Shown piece by piece: positions 57,401 to 63,597 of a stretch of DNA of 64,000 bases. This DNA is from Pomphorhynchus laevis. Lineage: Eukaryota; Acanthocephala; Palaeacanthocephala; Echinorhynchida; Pomphorhynchidae. Under the pieces are notes generated by a model. That model ran no database searches. It saw nothing but the letters and a program-made list of their open reading frames with translations, and was not told the DNA's origin. A program made the position numbers and the translations under genes. How positions within the stretch are numbered: the stretch's first letter is position 1; each line of letters opens with the position of its first letter. The stretch spans positions 25,703 through 89,702 of the forward strand of contig WNNJ02002028.1 in assembly GCA_012934845.2 (NCBI GenBank), in the 5' to 3' direction.

Positions 57401-60400
57401 GTATAATACATGTACGCAATTTAGTTAGACCATTTCAGATTACTCAATTAAAAGCAATGTTGTGTAAAGAAGATCTTATTATAGATTCATCATTTTGGAT
57501 AGACCAAATAAAGTCTCATTGTTTTGTAGCTGTAAGTTCAGACGTATATATTCTGCAGCTTTATTATATTATTGTGTGTTTAGTATGAAAGTACAGAGGC
57601 CGCAGTTCGCGCTCGTGTTCGTTTACATGGACTTTGTTGGCCAAGTGGTAGTCCGAAAAAACTTGAAGTTGATTTTAGCACTGCCGCTGAGGTTGGTGTA
57701 TTGATGTAGCATTTTTATAATAGTGAAAAAATTTAACTATATACTGTTGTTACTAATTAACAACTTAGTATCTATTATCGTGTCACCTAATTTTAAAGTC
57801 GTTGTATTTTTATTTATTATTACGAATAATAAATATGGCACTTGATATGCTAGTTTAGAATTGTAATGAAAATGTCAAGAAATAATCAATAGTTTTTACA
57901 TAATTTTAATAAAATACTTTTATTAAAATTACTTTTAATATTAGAACTGAATTACAGAAGTACAAATAACTATATTTATTCAATTTTTATTTAAATTATT
58001 TATTTTTTATAAATTATTAAAGTTATATCTTATAAGTTACGAATATGTTTAGTCTTTCCAAAATAAATCGAAACCACTACAAGATTATTCAAGGCATCGA
58101 AATAATGAAGTTCAAATGTTGACATTTGTGGACCAAGCAAAAGCCAATAAAATAGATACACCTGTCAATGTGCCAGTTAAGAAATTACCGATTCGTGAAT
58201 GGGACATACCTAAGCTTGAAAAACATAAACTCATAGAAGAAGATAAAAATTCATGCCGTCAAGGTTATTTATTATTCAAAACTTGAATTTTGTTCTAGAT
58301 GTTTTCGTATCTATATAAATAAAATTACAAATTAAAATAAATTTAACTTTTAATGAAAACTGTGTACTCATATGTTTTTAAATTTGAAAATTCCTTATAA
58401 AAGCTTTTTTCAATAAAAGTCTATATCAATAAGGTTTTAATTTTTAAAATACATATTTTTTTAAAATAAATAATTAATTTTTTATCAATTTTAAAGTATA
58501 TTATATAATTAAAAAAATGATTAAATTACCAGATAAGAAGATTGCAATAATTGGAAGATGACTAGTTTGATAATTTTATTATCTAAATACTAGATAAATA
58601 CTAAATGACTATTTGATAATAGTAATCATTAGGAAAATTTCGTAGGTTTTTAAATTGAAAGTTGTACCTTCAATTCCAACGCTGATTTAATTTGAAATCA
58701 GAAATGATTTCAATTTAATTTGCAACATGTAAGACGAAAGTATTTCATTAAATGTAAATGCCAATAAAAGCAGACGAGTCGAGTTATCGTCAGTCAACAT
58801 TAAAAGGACGGAAACGTGAACCTCGGGTATTGGATCAGTAGCTAATGAGGTCTACTAATACTAAATGTAGTGTACTGCTGATTAATTAAATGATTAATTA
58901 ACCATTTAATTAAAGGATTTTAATTAAATTTGCAAAATGTAAGACGAAACATTTAATCTAATTGCCAATAAAAGCAGACGAGCCGAGTGTTAGTCAGCCA
59001 ACATCAAAATAACCCAAACGTGAAACGTAGGTATTGAATCAGTAGCTCATGAGGTCTACCAGTACTGAAATGTATCCTACTGCTTTTGACTTATAGATAG
59101 TATTAAAGTAGCGTTCAGAATAAAAATAGTCATCAAAATTTCAACAATAACAATAACTGCGCAGGTATATCAACTTAAAATTGAGTGTAATCTTCTGATA
59201 TTTTACAATTTCGAGATTGTTTTATTTATATTTTTATGAATTTAAATGTAATTTCATAATTGTATAAAATCAGAATTTTATTTTTTTTAAATCAAACATT
59301 TGAGATACCTGTAAAATACTACTTTAATGCAAATATTATATAAAAAGTTGCATATGCTCTAGATAATTTTAGTATCCAATTAATTTTATGCAATTCTTTC
59401 CATAAATAGCATTATATCAGTTGATAATTGATTTCATGTTTTGTACTGAGCATCTTCTACAAGCATTTTTACCCTTAATTGCCCAAGTTTGTATGAATTT
59501 TCCAGTTTTATTTATAGCATTATTTACTCTGTCCATTACTAGAAAATCCTGTTTATAAATAACGAGAAAAACAGAGAAATCGATTTAATAATTCAAAATA
59601 CATAAAATTACACCATTTATATATAACTATTTTCAATATATTTAGTTATATAGATTAGTTTAGATTACTTTATTTCAAAATAGATTAAATAGATTACTTT
59701 TATTTCAAATGTTTTAGACAAAATTTGCGATTTATTAGATTAAGATGGATTAATCAAATCAGCTAACGGAGTCTACGTATTTAATATAATGATAAAATAA
59801 ACAAAACATATTAATGCTAAATCAAAATTTAATAATTAAATAATAAAATTAATAATTGTTTTTAGATTTTCTATAATTTAAATCAAGTTAAAATAAAAAA
59901 TTGAAATTTAAAATAAAAGTCAATTTTTATGAATTGACTAATAAATAACAGACGTTGTATCAGAATAAGAATTAGAGGTCATCAGGAGGAACTGCTATGC
60001 TATCAGGTTTCGGCCCCTAACTCCTCTACCCAACATAGCAGCGGGGCCAAATACATGCTAATGATGTATTTCCTCTGAAATAACTATCTAGTATAGTTAT
60101 CTAGTATAGTTATCTACTATATTCGAGCTTTCACTATTAATCAGCTTACTAAAGTAATCATTTAAGTTATTACACAACGAATTGTAAATTTTATTTTTGT
60201 CGTTGTTATTATTTAATCTATATTTATACCCTTTTGATAGCAGCTTTCTTAATTCACAATTTTCAATTAATTCTAGATTATGGGTACATATATTTTCATT
60301 TATTTTATCAAAACTAATACTTTTGCAATTGCATTTTGTTTCCATTGTGTTTCTAATATTATCGTTACATATTGATTTTAATTTTTTATTATAATTACGA

Positions 60401-62712
60401 TCTTTTGTAGAATTAATACTGAAATAGTGTTTTATACCAGTATTAATTTCGATTACCTTGCAATATTTCTTAAAATGTGCTTTAATTACTTTAAGTATTT
60501 TATTCATATAGTCAGAAAGTGGTTTTAATGTACATTTAAACGCACTACATATGAACCTAGGTTTTATTGGATTTTTATGTAATTTTGGATTCCAATATAA
60601 TATAGGTATAGTTTTATTATCTAATTCAACCTTTATACCCTTTTTATCCATTATAGAACAGTGACTTGTAATAATTGTTTCTAAACTCAACTCACTACGT
60701 TCATATGTTGGATTTACATTTAAATCATTAGAATTAACCTCTTTCATTAGTATATCATAATAAAGCTTTTTGCATATGAAGACAAAGTTATTACTAGCTT
60801 TATCAATAGTTGTTATTATATAGTTATCCTTTAATTTAGTAAGTTCTTTATACATATCTTTATTAATTTTATCTTTTCTTTTATAATTGTTTCTTATTTT
60901 CATTTTATTTTTAATTTTATCAAATATATAATCTTTCCAAATTTTTATCTTAGATATATTCGAGCTTTCACTATTAATCAGCTTACTAAAGTAATCATTT
61001 AAGTTATTATATAACGAATTGTAAATTTTATTTTTGTCGTTGTTATTATTTAATCTATATTTATACCCTTTTGATAGCAGCTTTCTTAATTCACAATTTT
61101 GAAACAGATCATATTAAATCAGCTAACTGAGTCTACGTATTGTTATATAATTATACAATAAACAAAAGATATTAATGCTAAATTAAAATTCAATAATTAA
61201 ATAATAAAATTAATAATTGTTTTTAGATTTTCTATAATTTAAATCAAGTTAAAATAAAAAATTAAAATTAAAATAAAAATCAATTTTTATGAAATGACTA
61301 ATAAATAACAGAACAGACAACATTTGATAAGACTTTATTGTTAATGTTTTCGAATTCAGAAAACTTTGATGCGAAGAGAACAGCCAAAGAAATAAAAAAG
61401 AAAGAAGGCAGGAAGTTACTAGATGATCTATTCCATAAAACCAATACGAAACCATGTATATACTGGCTTGCACTAACCGAGGATCAGGTAACTTAAATAT
61501 TAAGAATTTATTAAAATTATTATAGAATGTGTCGCATTCTATGTAATGCATCATTCTTTATCAAAGAATGGTTATCATTAGTATTTATTGAGTATATATT
61601 AAATATATTTAATATAGTATTAAGTATCTATTATATATTTAATGAGTATATTTTATGAGTATTTAATGAGTCATAATCATAAATTATGAGACTTAATAAT
61701 TAAATAATTGTGCTTTATTTTTGTTTCTATGCTTTTTTCAATCGCGATTTTACAATCGTGTTCATTTTAAATATACTTTGCTTGATTAATATTTTTTTAA
61801 TTTAAATCAGTCGGCAAAATACAATTTACAATTACAAATACACAATACAATCTAATAATAAAATGATAATAATCTAACAGAATAATTTATTGAACAGAAT
61901 TTTATGAATAATTTTATGTTTATTCTTTAAATATCTAATTTAAAAAAATACTTTTATATTAAAATTAGATTTATATATTATATAAATCCAATTTATATTT
62001 TAAACTATTAGATATAAACACATTTATTTAAATCAATTATTTATTAAATTATATTGTATTTAAATTTAATTTAAACTAATCCTAATATTTTTTAATTTAT
62101 CTTTTCAATTATATTATTTTTATCATATTATGTATAATTTTTATAGAATTGTTTGATTTTTTTATTGAACTATTTATTGAACTATTTTTTAAACTCTGCT
62201 CTGATTTGTCAGCTGTTAGAAATTCCTAATTAGAAATAATTAGAAAACAATTTATAAATAATTGAAATTTTATTTTTAAAAATATTAAATAAAAAATTTC
62301 TAATTAGAAAAAATATGAAATGCTTTTTATATTTCATAGGAATATGAAGCATTTCATTAATTTATATTCCCGTAACAAATATTGCTGAATTAATTTTTAT
62401 TTAATTATTGATTAGTTAGTTGGCCATAATGAATACATTAAATTTAATAATTATATTTGATATTATTTAGAATTATTTTATATTATATGCGTACCTTAGG
62501 TACGACGAAAGCGTCGCGAAGATGAGTATCAACGACAAGGGACGGTACTTCCTCTAAAGCGTATGCATGAGTCACGATCAACGAAGACAAGTCGTCGTAG
62601 TCCACGACCACCAACAAGACCGGCAAGAAGAAAGTATTATGATGAAAGAATTCGACGAAGGGTAAATATAGGAAATATAGACACATGTTTTATTTGTAAC
62701 ATTAGTTTGTAG
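48366..62712 (+). CDS. Acn: Acinus (ACIN1) orthologue, ~11-exon gene
   Basis: Gene model from splice signals and reading phase. Exons: 48366-48401, 49640-50197, 55503-55662, 55709-55884, 55946-56044, 57162-57284, 57346-57531, 57584-57691, 58053-58263, 61360-61487, 62500-62712. All joins keep frame. Acinus is a nuclear scaffold of the ASAP complex (with RNPS1 and SAP18) attached to the exon-junction complex. It acts in splicing and was first named for apoptotic chromatin condensation. Identification rests on the RRM (exons 7-8: 'VRNLVRPFQITQLKAML', 'FWIDQIKSHCFVAYES', 'LHGLCWPSGSPKKL') and the RSB motif (exon 10). The N-terminal exons are acidic/serine-rich and less certain. No SAP domain was found, so a further 5' exon may lie upstream, or the short exon 1 may not be the true start. 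Introns carry Penelope-like and LINE insertions. Confidence 0.85.
49092..49162 (+). repeat. dispersed repeat copy 2 (inverted to 43775-43838)
   Basis: Opposite-orientation partner of 43775-43838. Shares 'ACAAATATGTT' and 'ATAATTTCGTTAGCGTTAAG'. It lies in Acinus intron 1, close to two copies of the 'ATACGTAGACTCAGTTAGCTGAT' motif. Confidence 0.75.
49640..50197 (+). CDS. Acn: Acinus exon 2, acidic low-complexity region
   Basis: 186 codons between an AG at 49638-49639 and a GTTAGT donor at 50198, both phase 0. It starts with basic 'NTRKLRSRTATRT' and 'GRKGRKPVKY' (possible nuclear localisation), then is rich in Glu, Asp, Ser and Gln with no fold I recognise, as in the N-terminal half of Acinus. 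The open frame runs on to 50239, but that extension lies in a MITE-like segment, which supports the donor at 50198. Confidence 0.6.
50225..50471. mobile_element. MITE-like segment with 18-bp inverted ends
   Basis: Left end 'TGCAGCTGTCAATTGACA' (from about 50225) is the reverse complement of right end 'TGTCGATTGACCGCTGTA' (50453-50470) at 15 of 18 positions. Inside the left end, 'CAATTGA' repeats three times. The right end also forms a perfect hairpin, CTACAGCGGTCAAT / ATTGACCGCTGTAG, at 50439-50471. The interior is A/T-rich and non-coding. About 247 bp suits a non-autonomous DNA transposon. No clear target duplication seen. Confidence 0.55.
50840..53463 (-). mobile_element. Penelope-like element cluster in Acinus intron 2
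   Basis: Several overlapping pieces of one Penelope-like family, all antisense to the gene. They include an N-terminal zinc-like region with 'CNCKSLNFDKINEHICTH' and 'KMLSKGYKYR' (51879-52205), RT finger/palm blocks 'TTIDKASNNFVFICKKLYYD' and 'LLYWNPKLHKNPIKPRFICS' (52769-53170), and a catalytic 'RYIDDI' block near 52300. Similar RTs with 'DKASNNIVFVCK', 'YDFSTLYT' and 'RYIDD' are common in invertebrates and, from memory, belong with the Penelope-like (Naiad-type) retroelements. Pieces repeat head to tail, a known habit of this group. All copies look broken; the cluster looks moderately old. Confidence 0.75.
53464..54675 (+). mobile_element. RLE-LINE 3' end inserted into Penelope-like DNA
   Basis: 5'-truncated RLE-LINE of about 1.2 kb, in the same orientation as Acinus. 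It splits Penelope-like sequence and is flanked by 'ATTTAATTTATA' (53452-53463) and 'ATTTAATCTATA' (54676-54687), likely a 12-bp target-site duplication with one change. The matching uninterrupted sequence 'TTATTTAATCTATATTTATACCC' is seen at about 60209-60231. It carries one long open frame and a short 3' UTR ending in an A-rich tail at about 54671-54676. Confidence 0.8.
53466..54548 (+). CDS. RLE-LINE C-terminus: zinc motif and restriction-like endonuclease
   Basis: 360 codons, open throughout (first codon TTG; the real protein starts far upstream, lost by 5' truncation). Residues 126-140 hold C126xC128...H136...C140 ('CICGQPNNMAHALSC'). 'REFRDAINLRCG' lies before it and 'PITRHNSLRDIIARYL' after. 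The RLE follows: D192/D194 in 'TRDRDARSF', and R210-D214 in 'NERSFMDIVVFNSNAPS'. In this group the RLE nicks the chromosomal target. This is the best preserved RLE in the window and closer to functional than 27766-28188. The segment before 126 is the end of the RT thumb. Confidence 0.8.
   Translation: MNSLPVGMCGLRVRDISVMHELEHGWFLLFFHSLKSADPKEEAMQETIITMVRQKSNFWAAILESIKASRPSILLNTIPYAREKGVSLWLSARPIESEDCRLTAREFRDAINLRCGITYSDVPLSCICGQPNNMAHALSCKRGGLPITRHNSLRDIIARYLSKVSSFVAVEPVLAPVHPSHVFDSPNTTRDRDARSFLVCTGVLGNGNERSFMDIVVFNSNAPSYSQRTPANAHGYHEMRKRNRYLERIVNVERWSFFPLTFSTSGGTGITAKFVIRTIADRTADKTGRKYNIIASEIRRSISVALARALSRCIRDPRYHVPGSYQFTSTRQIDIPTQIFSSQNPSSRQDSELEGHSAET
54676..55220 (-). mobile_element. Penelope-like scraps right of the RLE-LINE
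   Basis: Continues the Penelope-like sequence interrupted at 53463. 'TTTGATAGCATTTTCCTTAATTC', 'ATTGATTTTAATT' and 'TGTTTACATTTAAATCATTATAATGAAC' are shared with 51960-52100 and 53030-53060. No open frame of note. 55221-55500 is simple A/T sequence before Acinus exon 3. Confidence 0.6.
55503..55662 (+). CDS. Acn: Acinus exon 3
   Basis: Starts after AG at 55501-55502 in phase 0 (KKMDSNLECEEERRKEDGK...) and is acidic/charged. The donor is uncertain. GTACAG at 55663 gives phase 1, which fits exon 4, but the intron would be only 46 bp. Without splicing the frame stops at 55715. The ATG at 55509 could alternatively be a start codon if exons 1-2 belong to another transcript. Confidence 0.55.
55709..56044 (+). 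CDS. Acn: Acinus exons 4 and 5
   Basis: Exon 4 is 55709-55884: 'RDADDVDVEIIRDDSPSFSP' then 'PPTPPKSVETVK', ending in phase 0 at GTACTT. Exon 5 is 55946-56044: 'SLNVDTQFTLAKPDASLKTK', ending phase 0 at GTTGGT. Acidic and Pro/Ser-rich linker of the kind that precedes the RRM in Acinus. The 61-bp intron between them is typical of compact insect introns. Both exons fit frame and splice borders. Confidence 0.7.
57162..57284 (+). CDS. Acn: Acinus exon 6
   Basis: 41 codons, AG before and GTAAGT after, phase 0 at both ends: 'VTSISLGNVSVADEPLDYVE' and 'SVQLMSPDEHSKFDQ'. It matches the position of the linker just before the RRM in Acinus. The upstream intron (56045-57161, ~1.1 kb) is AT-rich with no recognised element. 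Confidence 0.75.
57346..57691 (+). CDS. Acn: Acinus exons 7-8: RRM domain
   Basis: Exon 7 (57346-57531, 62 codons) and exon 8 (57584-57691, 36 codons) together encode an RNA-recognition motif: 'CIIHVRNLVRPFQITQLKAM', 'SSFWIDQIKSHCFVA' | 'YESTEAAVRARVRLHGLCWP', then 'KKLEVDFSTAAE'. Human Acinus has '[20 protein letters not shown]', 'FWIDKIKSHCFVTYST' and 'LHGVKWPQSNPKFL', an unmistakable match. In this family 'IKSHCFV' replaces the aromatic RNP1, so the domain may work in protein contact as well as RNA binding. Donors GTAAGT and GTTGGT; all phase 0. Confidence 0.95.
58053..58263 (+). CDS. Acn: Acinus exon 9
   Basis: 211 nt from phase 0 to phase 1: 'SFQNKSKPLQDYSRHRNNEV', 'VPVKKLPIREWDIPKLEKHK', 'EEDKNSCRQ'. 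The 'REWD' block corresponds to 'SEREWDRDKVREG' in human Acinus, between the RRM and the RSB motif. The donor is GTTATT after CAAG, weak but the only one that joins in frame to exon 10. Confidence 0.8.
58717..59088 (+). repeat. diverged 210-bp tandem duplication in Acinus intron 9
   Basis: Unit 1 (58717-58868) and unit 2 (58927-59088) share ordered blocks: 'AATTTGCAA.ATGTAAGACGAAA', 'AATTGCCAATAAAAGCAGACGAG.CGAG', 'AGTCA.CCAACAT'-type sequence, 'AACGTGAA', 'GTATTG.ATCAGTAGCT.ATGAGGTCTAC'. They are clearly homologous with about one in five to six bases changed. Non-coding. I do not recognise the unit as a known element or snoRNA (no convincing C/D or H/ACA boxes). Confidence 0.8.
59755..59952 (+). 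repeat. 198-bp direct repeat, left copy
   Basis: Matches 61115-61312 along its whole length, from 'AAATCAGCTAAC.GAGTCTACGTATT' to 'ATAAATAACAGA', with modest divergence. It flanks the Penelope-like copy of intron 9. Its first ~25 bp occurs alone elsewhere (22201, 48871, 49035, 49301; in both orientations), so it is the end of a dispersed family. It could be the terminal (pseudo-LTR) repeat of the Penelope-like element or another repeat split by it. Confidence 0.8.
59975..60071 (-). ncRNA. GC-rich, pseudoknot-capable segment downstream of the Penelope-like ORF
   Basis: On the minus strand, in order: hairpin AAATACAT/ATGTATTT (60071-60049, 7-nt loop), GGCCCC (60048-60043), CTGCTATG (60041-60034), 16 nt, GGGGCC (60017-60012), 12 nt, CATAGCAG (59999-59992). 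The GGCCCC/GGGGCC and CTGCTATG/CATAGCAG pairings interleave, so they would form an H-type pseudoknot. It is a GC-rich island in very AT-rich DNA and lies on the same strand as, and just 3' of, the Penelope-like frame. It also contains CGAAAC and CTGATGA, but not in hammerhead order. Function unknown. Confidence 0.5.
60097..60903 (-). CDS. Penelope-like element open frame (RT part plus N-terminal part)
   Basis: 268 codons in the antisense strand of Acinus intron 9. First comes RT sequence: 'NYIITTIDKASNNFVFICKK', 'IPILYWNPKLHKNPIKPRFI', 'TLKPLSDYMNKILKVIK', 'YCKVIEINTGIKHYFSINST'. It then passes directly into a segment that, in the family, precedes RT: 'KLKSICNDNIRNTMETKCNC', 'CTHNLELIENCELRKLLSKG'. 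The frame therefore joins the end of one unit to the start of the next, as in the partial tandem copies known for Penelope-like elements. The catalytic palm is not included. Broken as an element. Confidence 0.8.
   Translation of the reverse strand: MKIRNNYKRKDKINKDMYKELTKLKDNYIITTIDKASNNFVFICKKLYYDILMKEVNSNDLNVNPTYERSELSLETIITSHCSIMDKKGIKVELDNKTIPILYWNPKLHKNPIKPRFICSAFKCTLKPLSDYMNKILKVIKAHFKKYCKVIEINTGIKHYFSINSTKDRNYNKKLKSICNDNIRNTMETKCNCKSISFDKINENICTHNLELIENCELRKLLSKGYKYRLNNNNDKNKIYNSLCNNLNDYFSKLINSESSNIVDNYTR
60117..61105 (-). mobile_element. Penelope-like partial tandem in Acinus intron 9
   Basis: A 144-bp block is present twice in the same orientation (60119-60262 and 60957-61100), with only a few differences. 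It encodes 'NCELRKLLSKGYKYRLNN' to 'LNDYFSKLINSESSN'. Between the copies lies the RT part. Together with the 198-bp direct repeats outside it (59755-59952, 61115-61312), this gives a nested, head-to-tail organisation. The near identity suggests it is younger than the intron-2 cluster. Confidence 0.8.
61115..61312 (+). repeat. 198-bp direct repeat, right copy
   Basis: See 59755-59952. It ends 47 bp before Acinus exon 10, so the insertion lies close to the exon-10 acceptor. Confidence 0.8.
61360..61487 (+). CDS. Acn: Acinus exon 10: RSB motif (RNPS1/SAP18 binding)
   Basis: 128 nt, phase 1 in and phase 0 out (AG at 61358-61359, donor GTAACT). Encodes 'ENFDAKRTAKEIKKKEGRKL', then 'LDDLFHKTNTKPCIYWL' and 'ALTEDQ'. 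Human Acinus has '[20 protein letters not shown]'. This short motif is the part of Acinus that assembles with RNPS1 and SAP18 into the ASAP complex. Nearly every core residue is conserved. Confidence 0.95.
62500..62712 (+). CDS. Acn: Acinus exon 11: basic C-terminus and stop
   Basis: 71 codons incl. stop, starting phase 0 after AG at 62498-62499: 'VRRKRREDEYQRQGTVLPLK', 'SRSTKTSRRSPRPPTRPARR', 'KYYDERIRRR'. The Arg/Ser-rich tail resembles the RS/RE-rich C-terminus of Acinus, but is much shorter than the vertebrate one. The stop TAG is at 62710-62712. A GTAAAT at 62662 could be a donor to an alternative last exon. Confidence 0.8.
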   Translation, partial: VRRKRREDEYQRQGTVLPLKRMHESRSTKTSRRSPRPPTRPARRKYYDERIRRRVNIGNIDTCFICNISL

Positions 62713-62733
62713 CTTTTAATTGTAAATTGACAT

Positions 62734-62739
62734 AATAAA
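62734..62739 (+). terminator. polyadenylation signal AATAAA for Acinus
   Basis: AATAAA 22 bp after the Acinus stop codon, in A/T-rich sequence. A short 3' UTR would result. Confidence 0.55.
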
Positions 62740-62770
62740 CACAAATAGTTTATAACTCATCGATATCACT

Positions 62771-62963
62771 CTAGAGCTCCCCATAATTATTTTTAAGCAA
62801 TGGAAAATCTTGAAATAAATGTGCTATTTTCTGTTTCTCCAATATCAAATTGGATTGAATAATATAAAACGTCTGCATCTTTTGTTTCATAAGAAGCAAT
62901 TTCTGTTTCTCCAAAATCAAATTGGACTGCATATTTTGTTTCACAAGAAGCAAACGCTTGCTG
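62771..62963 (-). CDS. possible terminal exon of a convergent gene
   Basis: Minus-strand frame preceded by an acceptor-like 'TTAACTTAG' (62972-62964) and ending with a stop at 62771. It encodes 'SKRLLLVKQNMQSNLILEKQ' and 'KLLLMKQKMQTFYIIQ', then a repeated 'SNLILEKQK'. The two 'QSNLILEKQK' units reflect a ~66-bp tandem duplication (62829-62930). The Gln/Lys/Leu-rich helix resembles the C-terminal coiled coil of Myb/SANT-like or MADF-type DNA-binding proteins. If real it would be tail-to-tail with Acinus at 59 bp. It could also be a transposon remnant. Confidence 0.3.
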
Positions 62964-63311
62964 CTAAGTTAATATGAACCTCACAAATATGTGAGCACAA
63001 ATGCTCACATTATGCACATCTTTAAAATGTCACACGATTAATGTCACATGTAATCTAAGATATTATCTCCAATCCAGTATATTAATATAAATTCAATTTT
63101 AATATTCTTTAATAAAATTTTAATTCATATTAAAATTCATATTAAAATGCCACTACTGCAGTTATCATCACGGAAACATTCTCCTGATTTTTCCTAATGA
63201 TGACCCCAATAGTGGTTGAAAATTTTGAAACAAAATAAATATTGAACTCTTCTCGATTTTGCTGCTAATTTACAATTGAGTCTGCGCTCACAATAAATAT
63301 AATAATATAAC

Positions 63312-63597
63312 TTAAAGATGTAGAAACCAAATCTCATAGGCTCAGTTTATCGTTGTGCGTTTTAATTTACAATTAATTGAGTGTGCATATCCATCCTGCT
63401 TGTACAACGGAAATATACTTCATTCTGAACCAGGATATATTTATTACATAATAAATATATAAAAATTTAAGTTAAAGATGTAGAAATCAAATCTCATAGG
63501 CTCAGTTTATCTTTGTGCGTTGGAATTTACAATTAATTGAGTGTGCATATCCATCCTGTTTGTACAACAGAAATATACTTTATTCTGAACCAGGAAT
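63312..63597 (+). repeat. 160-bp tandem repeat, two units
   Basis: Units start at about 63312 and 63472 with 'TTAAAGATGTAGAAA.CAAATCTCATAGGCTC' and run to 'ATTCTGAACCAGGA'. They are close to identical over about 125 bp, and a third, eroded partial unit ('AATTTACAATTGAGTCTGCGC') lies at about 63270. Non-coding. 63600-64000 is AT-rich with nothing recognised. Confidence 0.85.

Noticed and set aside
58717-59088. Intronic snoRNA pair
   Set aside because: The repeated units are similar in size to small RNAs, but no convincing C/D boxes with a terminal stem or H/ACA boxes were found.
59992-60048. HDV-like ribozyme
   Set aside because: The order of the two main pairings fits P1/P2, but there is no P4 hairpin, no good 3-bp P3, and no C-rich L3 or catalytic-C joining segment.
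59960-60050. Hammerhead ribozyme (CTGATGA and CGAAAC both present on the minus strand)
   Set aside because: The motifs occur as CGAAAC then CTGATGA about 25 nt apart, leaving no room for the two stem-loops a permuted hammerhead would need, and no matching stem II was found.
62483-62686. Minus-strand ORF of 67 codons
   Set aside because: Antisense shadow of the Arg/Ser-rich last exon of Acinus.
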